From positions 1 through 7,761 of the forward strand of contig JBHIDJ010000136.1 in NCBI GenBank assembly GCA_046760105.1: a stretch of 7,761 nucleotides of DNA, in the 5' to 3' direction. Positions 1 to 6,764 of the stretch are shown piece after piece (position 1 is the stretch's first letter; each line of letters opens with the position of its first letter). Below the pieces are notes generated by a model. The model was not told where the DNA came from and made no database searches. It worked only from the letters and a program-made list of their open reading frames with translations. The DNA comes from JBHIDJ01 sp046760105 (GTDB lineage Bacteria; Pseudomonadota; Gammaproteobacteria; Acidiferrobacterales; SPGG2). Position numbers and translations under genes: made by a program.

Positions 1-412
1 ATTGCTCAACGCGATCCAATAAGGCCTGATCATTGTATGGTTTGGTGATGAAATCGAGCGCACCGCCCCTCATCGCGCGCACGGCATGCGGTATCGTGCC
101 GTAACCGGTAAGAAATATCGTCGGGATAGGGACTTTTTTCTCGGTTAGGGTTTTCTGTACATCAAGGCCGCTCATTCCAGGCATGCGCAAATCAACGATT
201 AAGCACCCTGGCCGGCGTGGATCATAAACCTTAAGAAAGTCCTCCCCGGATACGCAGGTTTCCACACTGAAACCGGCTGCCTCGAGCAACCAGCGCAACG
301 AATCGCGCACCACCTCATCATCATCGACAACGAATACGGTGGGCCCATTCCGGTCATGATTCAGTTTGGCATCTTCGCCTTTCATACGTGCAACGTCTCG
401 CGTACTTCCCAT
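1..412 (-). CDS. FixJ/TodT-type response regulator, receiver domain (C-terminus cut by window edge)
   Basis: The visible 137 residues form a complete CheY-like receiver domain. They show the acidic cluster VVDDDE (residues 28-33), the phospho-acceptor Asp74 in VDLRMPGMSG, the switch Thr102 in FLTGYG, and Lys124 in the TKP motif. The spacing and the GALDFITKPY signature are typical of FixJ/TodT/StyR regulators, whose C-terminus is a LuxR-type helix-turn-helix; that part would lie beyond base 1 and is not seen. Such proteins are phosphorylated by a sensor kinase and then bind DNA, but no kinase is in the window. The ATG at 410-412 is chosen because a purine-rich GAGGAGAGG lies just upstream of it. 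The ATG at 415-417 runs into a stop within 12 codons, and Met10 is a weaker alternative. The gene lies 147 bp downstream of the BON gene in the same direction. Target genes are unknown. Confidence 0.9.
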   Translation of the reverse strand, partial: MGSTRDVARMKGEDAKLNHDRNGPTVFVVDDDEVVRDSLRWLLEAAGFSVETCVSGEDFLKVYDPRRPGCLIVDLRMPGMSGLDVQKTLTEKKVPIPTIFLTGYGTIPHAVRAMRGGALDFITKPYNDQALLDRVEQ

Positions 413-485
413 ACCATACCTCTCCTCTCGATCTCAGAGTCTTTCGCATCCCATATGTTACGGAAATGAAAACGCAATGAAATAA

Positions 486-555
486 GGGAATTCCCCCGAT
501 CGGCAAGTGGACCTGGTATAAATCCCGATCGCCTCGTGTCCATTGTTGGTATAAA
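486..555. promoter_or_regulatory. Intergenic region with two pairs of direct repeats and a palindrome
   Basis: The gap between the BON gene and the response regulator holds a perfect palindrome GGGAATTCCC (486-495). It also holds CCCGATCG twice (495-502 and 524-531, 29 bp apart) and TGGTATAAA twice (514-522 and 547-555, 33 bp apart, about three helical turns). These could be operator sites for the regulator gene downstream on the minus strand, possibly autoregulatory. No clean -35/-10 pair was identified. The repeats are seen directly; their function is inferred. Confidence 0.35.
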
Positions 556-559
556 GACT

Positions 560-2095
560 CTATCCCCGTAATCCTCGTGGGTATACTGAGGCCCCGCTAG
601 AGGCCTGCCTGAACGAAGGGGCGTATCTTATTTCCAGCCTGTTACGCACATCCTTGGCGCCGCCTTCGAACGCATTTTGCGTAGCAAGATGGTATTCGTG
701 CCAACTATTCACGGTCCCGGTTAAGATCACGACACCATCGTCCACCGTTACATGAATCTCTTTGTGATCGATCATCGAATCCAAGAAGAGCTCGCGCTCG
801 ACATCGGCTTTGATGACCCAATCGGGCCGCCATAGCCAGCTGTGCTCATAACCCAGCCGGTTTTCTACGATAACGACACCTTCAATGCGTGAGACGACGT
901 CGCCAGCGTGTTCTCTCTCGAAGGAGTTATTGACCGTGCCTTCGAGGGAGATCATCCCGTTTCTGACGGAAACTTCGATGTCCTGCAGCTCCAGATAGGG
1001 ATCCTTACCGAGCGTTTTTCTTATTTGTATCGCCAGGCGCTCGTCCGGTACGGTGGTCGTCGGCCGTACCTTAATGTAGTTTCTCACATGCCACACGCCG
1101 ATTGTATTTCTAGCATCTTTTTCAGCAACTTTGCTTGCCTTTAGATTATCGACCACACCGGTCAACGTCACGAAACCCTTGTCGACATGTACATCGATCT
1201 CGAACGACTCCAGGCGAGGATCATAGGAAAAAGCCTTCTTGATATCGCTTTCCATTTCTCTGTCGTCCCGCAGGACGTACAATTCCTTACGACGCATCTT
1301 TGCTCTGTCGGACCAGTTGACTCGCAGGCCGCTTACGTCGACCGCTTTCACGCCGGACACCCATGCATCAATTTCCGCCCGCCACCTTTCCCAGCCGCTG
1401 CCAACAGCACCGGTTAGTGTCACGCGGCCCTCGCTGACCTGAACTTTTACTAGCGCGTCATCGACGCGTACATCGGCGGCAAGATGCCCTTCTACCTCGG
1501 CACGAATTTCCGCATCGGGGCGCTCAGTCTCGTAGAGGATAATCAGCTCATTCTTGACAACGCGCACGCCGACCACCCGCTTGACTACGTCGCCGGCCAG
1601 CTGCCTTTCCTGCCAAGATTCCACTTTCCCGGTTAACATAACCACGCCATCCTCTACTATCACGTTGATCTCATAAGCTTCTGACACTGGGTCGCGGCGC
1701 AAAGCGCTTTTGACGTTCTTGCGAATTTGGCTATCGGACTGCTTGCTTGGCCTAACCTTGATGAGATTAATTGCAGAGTGTACCCCGATGACGCTTAGCG
1801 CGATTTCGGTGGCTCGTTCTTTGGCGAGTATGTGATCCGTGACTCCCGATAGCGTCACGACCCCTCCGTCGGAGACAATATCGATCAGTTGCGAGGCAAC
1901 TGCCTCGTCAGCGAGCAACTGCCTTTCTACCGCCAATGTAATGTCCTTATCGCTCACACCTGCTTCGGAGGCGCTAAGCCATGCAGGCGAGGCGGTGACT
2001 ACTAGCGATATGAAACAGGCCAGAATGCTAGGACTTTTCCATCGAGGCCTGTGAAGCCCCATCGCTATCATGGTTGGACGCGTTTTGAATATCAC
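560..2095 (-). CDS. Secreted multi-BON-domain protein (six BON domains)
   Basis: This 511-residue protein begins with a basic, then hydrophobic segment (about residues 13-43, ending ASPAWLSASEA). It resembles a Sec signal peptide, so a periplasmic or envelope location is likely. Six BON domains follow at about 48-115, 121-188, 193-261, 279-345, 350-417 and 424-491. Each has the family's core strand-turn pattern, for example DGVVMLTGKV, KGFVTLTGVV and DGVVILTGTV. E. coli OsmY has two BON domains, so six is long. Domains 1-3 and 4-6 look like a duplicated triplet: IKVRP recurs in 1 and 4, and AGDVV in 2 and 5. BON domains are thought to bind phospholipid or stabilise membranes under osmotic stress. 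The start shown is GTG with a weak AGAGAG eight bases upstream. ATGs at 2071 and 2062 (codons 9 and 12) are real alternatives and fit the signal peptide better, but have poorer ribosome sites. No enzymatic motif is present. Confidence 0.9.
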   Translation of the reverse strand: MIFKTRPTMIAMGLHRPRWKSPSILACFISLVVTASPAWLSASEAGVSDKDITLAVERQLLADEAVASQLIDIVSDGGVVTLSGVTDHILAKERATEIALSVIGVHSAINLIKVRPSKQSDSQIRKNVKSALRRDPVSEAYEINVIVEDGVVMLTGKVESWQERQLAGDVVKRVVGVRVVKNELIILYETERPDAEIRAEVEGHLAADVRVDDALVKVQVSEGRVTLTGAVGSGWERWRAEIDAWVSGVKAVDVSGLRVNWSDRAKMRRKELYVLRDDREMESDIKKAFSYDPRLESFEIDVHVDKGFVTLTGVVDNLKASKVAEKDARNTIGVWHVRNYIKVRPTTTVPDERLAIQIRKTLGKDPYLELQDIEVSVRNGMISLEGTVNNSFEREHAGDVVSRIEGVVIVENRLGYEHSWLWRPDWVIKADVERELFLDSMIDHKEIHVTVDDGVVILTGTVNSWHEYHLATQNAFEGGAKDVRNRLEIRYAPSFRQASSGASVYPRGLRG

Positions 2096-2137
2096 GACTC
2101 TTGCTCTCTGCGCGGTCGCAAATTCGTACAGAAAAAC

Positions 2138-2169
2138 GGTTACTACCTCATCAACGTAGTTTCGTAACC
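2138..2169. repeat. Imperfect inverted repeat in the divergent promoter region
   Basis: The arms GGTTAC (2138-2143) and GTAACC (2164-2169) enclose a second complementary pair, ACTAC (2142-2146) and GTAGT (2156-2160). The element sits about 45 bp upstream of the BON gene's start codon, between it and the divergent host-attachment gene. It could be an operator or a 5'-leader hairpin of the BON transcript. The rest of 2096-2300 shows only weak promoter-like matches, such as TTGACC at 2236-2241 without a good -10 box. Function is not established. Confidence 0.3.
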
Positions 2170-2300
2170 ACCAAGAAGGATGGAGACTCGACTATGCGTG
2201 ATTCGACCGGCGTTTCATATTAGGGTTTTTCTCTATTGACCGATGTGTTAACTCATCTGTAGGTTGTAGACCTTCGATTCTGTAAAATTGACGACTATCG

Positions 2301-2735
2301 ATGGTAATTTGGGTACTGATCGCCGAAAGCAGTCGAGCGAGAATCTTTTTGGTTGACAAACCTCGCGGTCCGCTCCGAGAGCTGGAAACGCTGGCACACC
2401 CGGAGGCGCGTATGCACGAGCAAGAGCTCACTGCCGATTTACCGGGCCGGTCGTTCGACAGCGCCGGTGAAGCACGACATGCGATGGAACCCAACACGAA
2501 CCCTAAAGAGCGGGAGGCCGCCGATTTTGCAAAACGGATTGCCCGCCGACTGGATTCTGCCCGCACAGAAAACAACTTCGATAAGCTGGTGATGGCCGCA
2601 GCGCCGAAATTTCTCGGGCGGCTGCGAAAAGAACTGAGTACCGAGACGCTGGCTCTCGTAACCCGCGAAATCAACAAGAACCTTGTCCAGCTGGATGCGC
2701 GGACACTTCGCCGACATTTACCGGAACGGCTCTAG
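2301..2735 (+). CDS. Host attachment family protein (PF10116-like)
   Basis: This soluble 144-residue protein opens with a beta strand followed by a small polar patch (WVLIAESSRARIF, residues 4-16). Next come HPEARMHEQEL (33-43), the very characteristic PGRSFDSAG (48-56) and RHAMEPNTNPKE (59-70), then a helical part and APKFLGRLR (101-109). This order and length match the family annotated as 'protein required for attachment to host cells', named from rhizobia. The molecular function is unproven; a distant link to bacterial release-factor-like (baeRF) proteins has been suggested, but that is from memory. There is no signal peptide or membrane span, so it is probably cytoplasmic. The ATG is the first possible start after an in-frame stop (2289-2291), although no good Shine-Dalgarno precedes it. 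It is divergent from the BON gene and 51 bp upstream of the small membrane protein, with which it may share a transcript. Confidence 0.85.
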   Translation: MVIWVLIAESSRARIFLVDKPRGPLRELETLAHPEARMHEQELTADLPGRSFDSAGEARHAMEPNTNPKEREAADFAKRIARRLDSARTENNFDKLVMAAAPKFLGRLRKELSTETLALVTREINKNLVQLDARTLRRHLPERL

Positions 2736-2786
2736 ACACGCGGCAGTTTACTGTCCGGGGGATCAAAATACTCGCTACACGGAAAC

Positions 2787-2948
2787 ATGAGCAAGCACGA
2801 CCTTGCTAAAGCCGAGCGAAAATGGCGCAATCGTCCTCTCTTTCGGAGACGGCGGAGGTACTCATGGATATTCTTGGCTAGCGCACTGTTACTTGTTCTT
2901 ACGATCTTGGTGACCTCCGGCATCTTTTCCGACGTTTCGATCTGGTGA
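2787..2948 (+). CDS. Small single-span membrane protein, 53 residues
   Basis: An ATG-to-TGA frame encodes 53 residues with a clear layout. A charged N-terminus (MSKHDLAKAERKWRN, 1-15) leads to an unbroken run of five arginines (20-24). One hydrophobic helix follows (about 26-47, containing WIFLASALLLVLTILV), then a short tail GIFSDVSIW. The positive-inside rule predicts a cytoplasmic N-terminus with the tail in the periplasm. It lies 51 bp after the host-attachment gene on the same strand, and a weak GGAAAC abuts the start codon. I do not recognise a family. Small membrane proteins of this kind often modulate a partner membrane protein or respond to stress. The charge and hydrophobicity pattern makes chance unlikely, but homology would have to confirm it. 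It could also be the start of a longer gene broken after 2948, because the following frame reads KARNAKEYESKSRRERE. Confidence 0.5.
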   Translation: MSKHDLAKAERKWRNRPLFRRRRRYSWIFLASALLLVLTILVTSGIFSDVSIW

Positions 2949-3302
2949 CAAGGCGCGAAATGCGAAGGAGTACGAGTCGAAGTCGCGCAGAGAGCGCGAA
3001 CAAACAACTGCTAGCCGTGCGCCCGGTAGCGGACAGCTGTTTCCAGCGGTTTCGCACGCAGCGCTCGGCGCAGGACGCTATCGAGGCGCGCTTTTCTCGC
3101 GCGGAGCATCGGTGCGGTGCTCAATGGATTCTGAAAGGTACATACGAGGTTGTTCGATCACCTATCTCATGACCTAGAGCCCAGGCTAACGTTCCTCGAT
3201 ACGCAACCCCTCGCAGATGCTGGCGCGCATCTGCTCGACGATCTTGCCCGCATAGAAGAAACCGACCGGCGGCGCGGGCGCTTTCGCGCCAGTTCGATAA
3301 CC
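2949..3302. other. Gene-poor stretch without a convincing gene
   Basis: About 350 bases separate the small membrane protein from the next promoter. Open frames exist on both strands (2945-3172 plus, 3150-3335 plus, 3186-3341 minus). None has a good start site, consistent codon use or a recognisable motif. A short GC-rich hairpin, GGCGCG/CGCGCC with an 8-base loop, lies near 3273-3292 but lacks a T tract. Short protein-like islands on both strands hint at decayed coding sequence. Confidence 0.4.
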
Positions 3303-3332
3303 TTGGGGTTTCGGCCCGAGCTTTGTTATAAT
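3303..3332 (+). promoter_or_regulatory. Sigma-70-type promoter for the FKBP gene
   Basis: A perfect -10 hexamer TATAAT lies at 3327-3332. Eighteen bases upstream is TTGGGG (3303-3308), which matches three of six positions of the -35 consensus. Transcription would start near 3339, leaving a leader of about 125 bases before the FKBP start codon at 3464. It is the only strong promoter-like site between the small membrane protein and asnB, so it may drive both FKBP and asnB. Confidence 0.55.
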
Positions 3333-3453
3333 TAATTTCCAATCGAATCATCCATCCACGCTGGCTGTATCCCTCTCACTTTCCCGACTCGGGTCTCTTG
3401 CGTGTTTTTCTTGTCCGGTTGGTTTGAGCGCAATGCAGCAGCCCAACGACCAT

Positions 3454-3458
3454 GGAGG
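3454..3458 (+). promoter_or_regulatory. Ribosome binding site that sets the FKBP start
   Basis: GGAGG lies five bases before the ATG at 3464-3466. It overlaps the in-frame upstream ATG at 3452, so that upstream codon is very unlikely to be the true start. Confidence 0.8.
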
Positions 3459-3463
3459 TCTCA

Positions 3464-3892
3464 ATGAGTCAGGCAAAAGCAGGTGACACTGTACGCGTCC
3501 ACTACACGGGGAAGCTGGACGACGGTATAGAGTTCGACAGTTCAGCGGGGCGCGAGCCACTGGAATTCGCTCTCGGCAGCGGGCAGGTCATCCCGGGGCT
3601 CGACAAGGCCGTCGAGGGCATGAAGGTCGGAGAAAGCAAGTCGGAGAGGATCCCGGCCGAAGAAGCTTACGGCCCTCGCCAAGAACAGCTGATCCAAGAG
3701 ATACCCAAAAGCGCACTGCCCGATGACCTTGACCCCTCGGTGGGTATGTCGCTTGAGGCCAAGCAGCCGGACGGCGAGGTCATCAAGCTCGTGGTGAGTG
3801 CTGTCGCCGAGGAATCTATTACCGTGGACGGCAATCACCCGCTTGCCGATCAGGCGCTCAACTTCGACATCGAACTGGTCGAAATCGTCTAA
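3464..3892 (+). CDS. FKBP-type peptidyl-prolyl cis-trans isomerase, SlyD-like
   Basis: This cytoplasmic prolyl isomerase/chaperone has 142 residues. The FKBP core is split by a chaperone flap insert, as in the SlyD family. The N-terminal FKBP part contains VRVHYTGKLDDGIEFDSS (10-27) and LGSGQVIPGLDKAVEGMKVGE (37-57). The insert-in-flap region spans about 70-122 (AYGPRQEQLIQEIPKSALP onward). The core is completed by the hallmark GNHPLADQALNFDIELVEI (123-141). Active-site residues Tyr14, Phe24, Asp25, Tyr69 and Phe134 are present. It ends directly after the core, so the His/Cys-rich nickel-binding tail of E. coli SlyD is missing; in length it is closer to E. coli FkpB (SlpA) or short SlyD forms. 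The start with GGAGG is preferred over an in-frame ATG at 3452. The gene is followed after 133 bp by asnB on the same strand, with no clear terminator between them. Confidence 0.93.
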   Translation: MSQAKAGDTVRVHYTGKLDDGIEFDSSAGREPLEFALGSGQVIPGLDKAVEGMKVGESKSERIPAEEAYGPRQEQLIQEIPKSALPDDLDPSVGMSLEAKQPDGEVIKLVVSAVAEESITVDGNHPLADQALNFDIELVEIV

Positions 3893-4013
3893 CAGTGTCG
3901 TAGATTTGAGGCTGAGCGCGCTCGCTGCAACATTGCATGCGCCCAGAGATCACGCCTTTGGTTCCAAGAGAGGGTTCACAACATTACCGCGTGCGGAGCG
4001 TGGAGAGTCTATT

Positions 4014-4020
4014 AAGGGAG
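4014..4020 (+). promoter_or_regulatory. Ribosome binding site of asnB
   Basis: AAGGGAG lies five bases (TTTTT) upstream of the ATG at 4026. Only this start puts the catalytic cysteine at position 2, so the longer frame beginning at 3798 is not the real protein. Confidence 0.85.
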
Positions 4021-4025
4021 TTTTT

Positions 4026-5540
4026 ATGTGCGGAATTGCCGGGATTTGGGGCGACGTCGACGAATCGAATTTGCAGCGTATGATGGAGGCCCAGCGCCAC
4101 CGTGGACCGGATGGTCACGGGGTGCACGTCCATCTTAACCAAGGCGTATTGGGCCACACCCGGCTTGCTATCATGGACCCGGCCCGGGGTCAGCAGCCGA
4201 TTCATAATGAGGACCGCAGTGCGACGCTGGTGGCCAATGGCATGGTCTACAATCACCCCCAGTTGCGGCGACGATTTGGCGATGATCATGAGTTTTCCTC
4301 CGACAGTGATAGCGAAACCATTCTTCACGTGTTTGAACATCATGGCTTGGCAACGCCGCGTTTGCTTGACGGTATGTTTGCCTTCGCTATCTCTTCGAAC
4401 GATCGATTGATACTGGCGCGCGATCGCATCGGCATCAAGCCGCTGTATTATGCCCGGCAGTCTCAAGACAACGCTGCTGAGACGCTGTACTTTGCCTCGG
4501 AACTCAAGGCACTGACGCCGCTGACCGAGGATGTCAAGGAGTTTCCCCCCGGCACTCTCTACGACTCCGAAAGCGGTTTTCGTACTTATTACCAGGTGCC
4601 GGATCGAACTCCGCTGGAGCTCAATGTAGCAGATCATGTCCGTAGAATTCGCGAAACCATCGAGGCAGCGGTTAAGAAACGACTCCTGAGTGATGTGCCC
4701 TTAGGGGCGTTTCTGTCTGGCGGGCTCGACAGCAGTATCATTGCAGCGGTCGCACGCCAATACATGCCCGAATTGCACACGTTCTCTGTGGGTATCGAGG
4801 GTTCGCGGGACCTGGCGGCGGCGCGTCGTGTTGCGCAGCATATTGACTCTACTCATCACGAGTATATCTATACTGCCGACGAGGTGGTCAAAGAATTACC
4901 CGAGATCATCTATTACCTGGAATCCTTCGACCAGGATCTGGTGCGTAGCGCCATCCCCACGTGGTTTTGTGCCCGCCTGGCAGCGGACAAGGTGAAGGTT
5001 ATCCTTACCGGGGAAGGCGCCGACGAACTATTTGCTGGCTACACCTATCACAAGGGAATTGACGGTCACGAAGCGCTGCATAGTGAACTGCGCCGCTCGG
5101 TCACCCGGCTGCACAATATTAACTTGCAACGGGTGGATCGCATGACCATGCGCCATGCCATCGAGGCGCGCGTGCCGTTTCTGGATACAGAAGTCATAGA
5201 GGTGGCACAGACGGTGTCGCCGGAACTCAAACTCTATGCGGGAGACGACGGTCGGCGTATCGAAAAATGGATCCTCCGCAAGGCGTTCGAGGATCTGTTG
5301 TCGCCCGAGATCGTGTGGCGCAAGAAAGAGCAGTTTGATGAAGGCAGCGGCATGGTCCACTTGCTGCCGGCCGTTCTGGACCGTGCTGCGGCTGGTATTT
5401 ATACAGAAGGGTATGCCGCACGCTTTGCGGCGGATCGACTGCGTTCCAACGAAGAGTGTTTCTACCACCGTCTGCTCATGGAGCAATTCGAGCAGCCGCA
5501 AGCGGTGCTGGCGAACATGGGTCGTTGGCAACTCGACTGA
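4026..5540 (+). CDS. asnB: Asparagine synthetase B, glutamine-hydrolysing
   Basis: The 504-residue enzyme makes asparagine from aspartate, using ATP and ammonia from glutamine. The N-terminal Ntn glutaminase domain (about 2-190) starts MCGIAGIWGD, with Cys2 as nucleophile after Met removal. It contains RHRGPDGHG (24-32), Arg46 in HTRLAIMD, NG at 71-72 and Asp95. The C-terminal synthetase domain (about 205-490) has the ATP-pyrophosphatase loop SGGLDSS (231-237), GEGADELFAGY (329-339, with the catalytic Glu330), EARVPFLD (380-387) and RKKEQFDEG (432-440). Overall it aligns well with E. coli AsnB (554 residues) but has a shorter C-terminus. The residue after Asn-Gly is Met73 instead of the usual Glu, which in E. 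coli AsnB (Glu76) contacts the glutamine substrate; the enzyme may therefore use glutamine poorly or prefer free ammonia. It is probably cotranscribed with the FKBP gene. No partner genes of a biosynthetic cluster are nearby, so housekeeping asparagine synthesis is most likely. Confidence 0.95.
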   Translation: MCGIAGIWGDVDESNLQRMMEAQRHRGPDGHGVHVHLNQGVLGHTRLAIMDPARGQQPIHNEDRSATLVANGMVYNHPQLRRRFGDDHEFSSDSDSETILHVFEHHGLATPRLLDGMFAFAISSNDRLILARDRIGIKPLYYARQSQDNAAETLYFASELKALTPLTEDVKEFPPGTLYDSESGFRTYYQVPDRTPLELNVADHVRRIRETIEAAVKKRLLSDVPLGAFLSGGLDSSIIAAVARQYMPELHTFSVGIEGSRDLAAARRVAQHIDSTHHEYIYTADEVVKELPEIIYYLESFDQDLVRSAIPTWFCARLAADKVKVILTGEGADELFAGYTYHKGIDGHEALHSELRRSVTRLHNINLQRVDRMTMRHAIEARVPFLDTEVIEVAQTVSPELKLYAGDDGRRIEKWILRKAFEDLLSPEIVWRKKEQFDEGSGMVHLLPAVLDRAAAGIYTEGYAARFAADRLRSNEECFYHRLLMEQFEQPQAVLANMGRWQLD

Positions 5541-5818
5541 GAAAGCGCTCGCTTGCAAGTAATCGGTAAATAACTGAGTTGCAACCAGCTTGAAAGAAGA
5601 AAAGGGATCTATTTTGGTGAATCGTTAGCCGTTGAGCATTTTATAAGTGCGAGCGAAGCGGGTCAGGTCTTGCAATGACACATCGTTGCACAGCTCAATC
5701 TCTTAAACCAGCTAACTGGCCATGAATGATACCAAAGAGACAACCTTATCGAAGGATCGCTGCCAGCCCGTGCCAGAAAGGCCTTCAGTGAAGCAATGGC
5801 CCAATCACGGCCATAATT
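5541..5818. other. Stretch after asnB without an identifiable gene
   Basis: No strong terminator or gene is seen directly after asnB. A 41-codon plus-strand frame (5722-5847) lacks a ribosome binding site. The opposite strand reads NYGRDWAIASLKAFLARAG around 5760-5818, which is protein-like but has no start. It may be another remnant belonging to the decayed region that follows. Confidence 0.4.
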
Positions 5819-6280
5819 TCAGATTTGGGTCTTTCTGTGCTTTGTGAAGGGAAGTGCTCGAACCAAGAGTCGCAGCATTGTGTCAGTGGTCCATGTAGAG
5901 CAGTGCAGCAGCGCAATGTACCGTCGCGCAACCTTTGCGGCGCGTCGGGTATATTTCATTTCCAGTGGCGACTGGATGAAGCGTAGCTGGTCCACGATGT
6001 CGGAACCATCGTGCCAGCAGGCCTGAGGCGTGCCGCCCTTGATCAACCCGTGAGGAACAATGTGCATTCTTCAAGCGCAAGCCGTGCACGGTACCACCAA
6101 CACATGCGTCGCGGAAAAACCCCAGTGATCCAGCCCCGTCAGATAGTAGATGTTTCCCGGACTAGCGATCAGCAACCCGTCGATGTCACGCTCCACCATA
6201 GCGGTGCGGACATTAGACCGCCGGGCGTCGAACTCCTCGCGCGGAAACGCCAGACCTGTCGGCTTCGCGTTACCCCTCAT
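5819..6280 (-). pseudogene. Remnant of an M24-family peptidase (creatinase / Xaa-Pro aminopeptidase type)
   Basis: Two recognisable pieces of an M24 protein lie in one reading frame, separated by a stop. The first (6280 to 6071) reads FPREEFDARRSNVRTAMVERDI, then GLLIASPGNIYYLTGLDHWGF and HVLVVP; this is the start of a creatinase N-terminal domain. An in-frame TGA at 6068-6070 follows. The second piece contains SDIVDQLRFIQSPLEMKYTRRAAKVA (about 6025-5945), the usual linker into the catalytic 'pita-bread' domain. Intact family members have roughly 90 residues or more between these blocks, so an internal deletion has occurred. After RRAAKVA the similarity is lost: the metal-binding catalytic domain is absent and the frame stops at 5819. 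It cannot be an active peptidase. Relatives include Xaa-Pro dipeptidases, creatinase and ectoine hydrolase; the fragment is too short to say which. Confidence 0.75.
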
Positions 6281-6366
6281 AGCACCACATTAATTCTCGC
6301 GCCACATCGCCAAGGACCTGTTAACGGCGCGCTCTCATTTTATTTGAGAATAAGACTAGTGGGCCA

Positions 6367-6615
6367 TTACCTCAGTTTGTCCATCGCCGCCACCGCCTCG
6401 TGCAGTCGTCCGGCAACGCTCGCAGGATCAAACACGATCGGCGACGGGATCACCCCCGGCCATGCCTGCCTGATCAACGTCACCACCTTGAGTAGCTCTG
6501 TGTGGCCCGGCCTTCCCTTAAGCCCGCTCGCGTAGCGGACAAGAGCCTCCGCCTCGGTGACGAATCCACGCCCACTTTGGTATTGCCGGACGTCGACGAC
6601 CTCGTTGTCGAGCAC
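6367..6615 (-). CDS. Hypothetical protein, probably the 3' fragment of a larger gene
   Basis: The frame encodes 82 residues from a GTG, including DVRQYQSGRGFVTEAEALVR, YASGLKGRPGHTELLKVV and IPSPIVFDPASVAGRLHEAV. Codon third positions are strongly G/C-rich, as expected for real coding sequence here. The frame stays open upstream to about 6738. The coding-like character continues for about ten residues (TPYARLIPEA) and then fades near 6645 into lysine/serine-rich, tyrosine/cysteine-containing sequence. This suggests that the C-terminal end of a longer gene was joined to unrelated DNA. No ribosome binding site supports the GTG. I do not recognise the family, and no catalytic motif or membrane segment is visible. 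It lies 86 bp upstream of the M24 remnant on the same strand and may have belonged to the same lost operon. Confidence 0.4.
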   Translation of the reverse strand: MLDNEVVDVRQYQSGRGFVTEAEALVRYASGLKGRPGHTELLKVVTLIRQAWPGVIPSPIVFDPASVAGRLHEAVAAMDKLR

Positions 6616-6764
6616 CGCTTCGGGAATGAGGCGTGCGTAGGGTGTAGCAGATTTGTAGCAGCTTGTTTTCGGACTGCCTAGAAATACCGCGGATTTAGAT
6701 AGGAAACGAGATTTGGCAAGCGATGCAAGTGACTGACTTTACTCGTTAAACTACATCAATTGGC

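Noticed and set aside
2945..3172. Plus-strand frame whose GTG overlaps the small protein's TGA
   Set aside because: The translation is Arg/Ser-rich with no motif and irregular codon use, and there is no ribosome site.
3186..3341. Minus-strand frame reading APAPPVGFFYAGKIVEQM near its end
   Set aside because: It looks protein-like but has no start codon, is closed upstream by a stop and overlaps the TATAAT promoter; at most a remnant.
3452..3463. Upstream in-frame ATG as the FKBP start
   Set aside because: It overlaps the GGAGG ribosome binding site of the ATG at 3464 and adds only four residues not expected in the family.
3914..3923. Palindrome GAGCGCGCTC after the FKBP gene as a terminator or operator
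   Set aside because: A spacer-less 10-bp palindrome cannot form a useful hairpin, has no T tract, and is easily expected by chance in GC-rich DNA.
3798..4025. Extended N-terminus of the asparagine synthetase frame
   Set aside because: The enzyme needs Cys at position 2; the ATG at 4026 gives MCGIAG with a good ribosome site, and the extension overlaps the FKBP gene.
3984..4637. 217-codon minus-strand frame opposite asnB
   Set aside because: It is a shadow of a well-supported gene on the plus strand, with no family features.
5722..5847. 41-codon plus-strand frame after asnB
   Set aside because: No Shine-Dalgarno, no recognisable features, and it overlaps the M24 remnant on the other strand.
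6333..6349. TCTCA/TGAGA hairpin as a terminator
   Set aside because: The stem is only 5 bp, AT-rich, and has no T tract after it on either strand.
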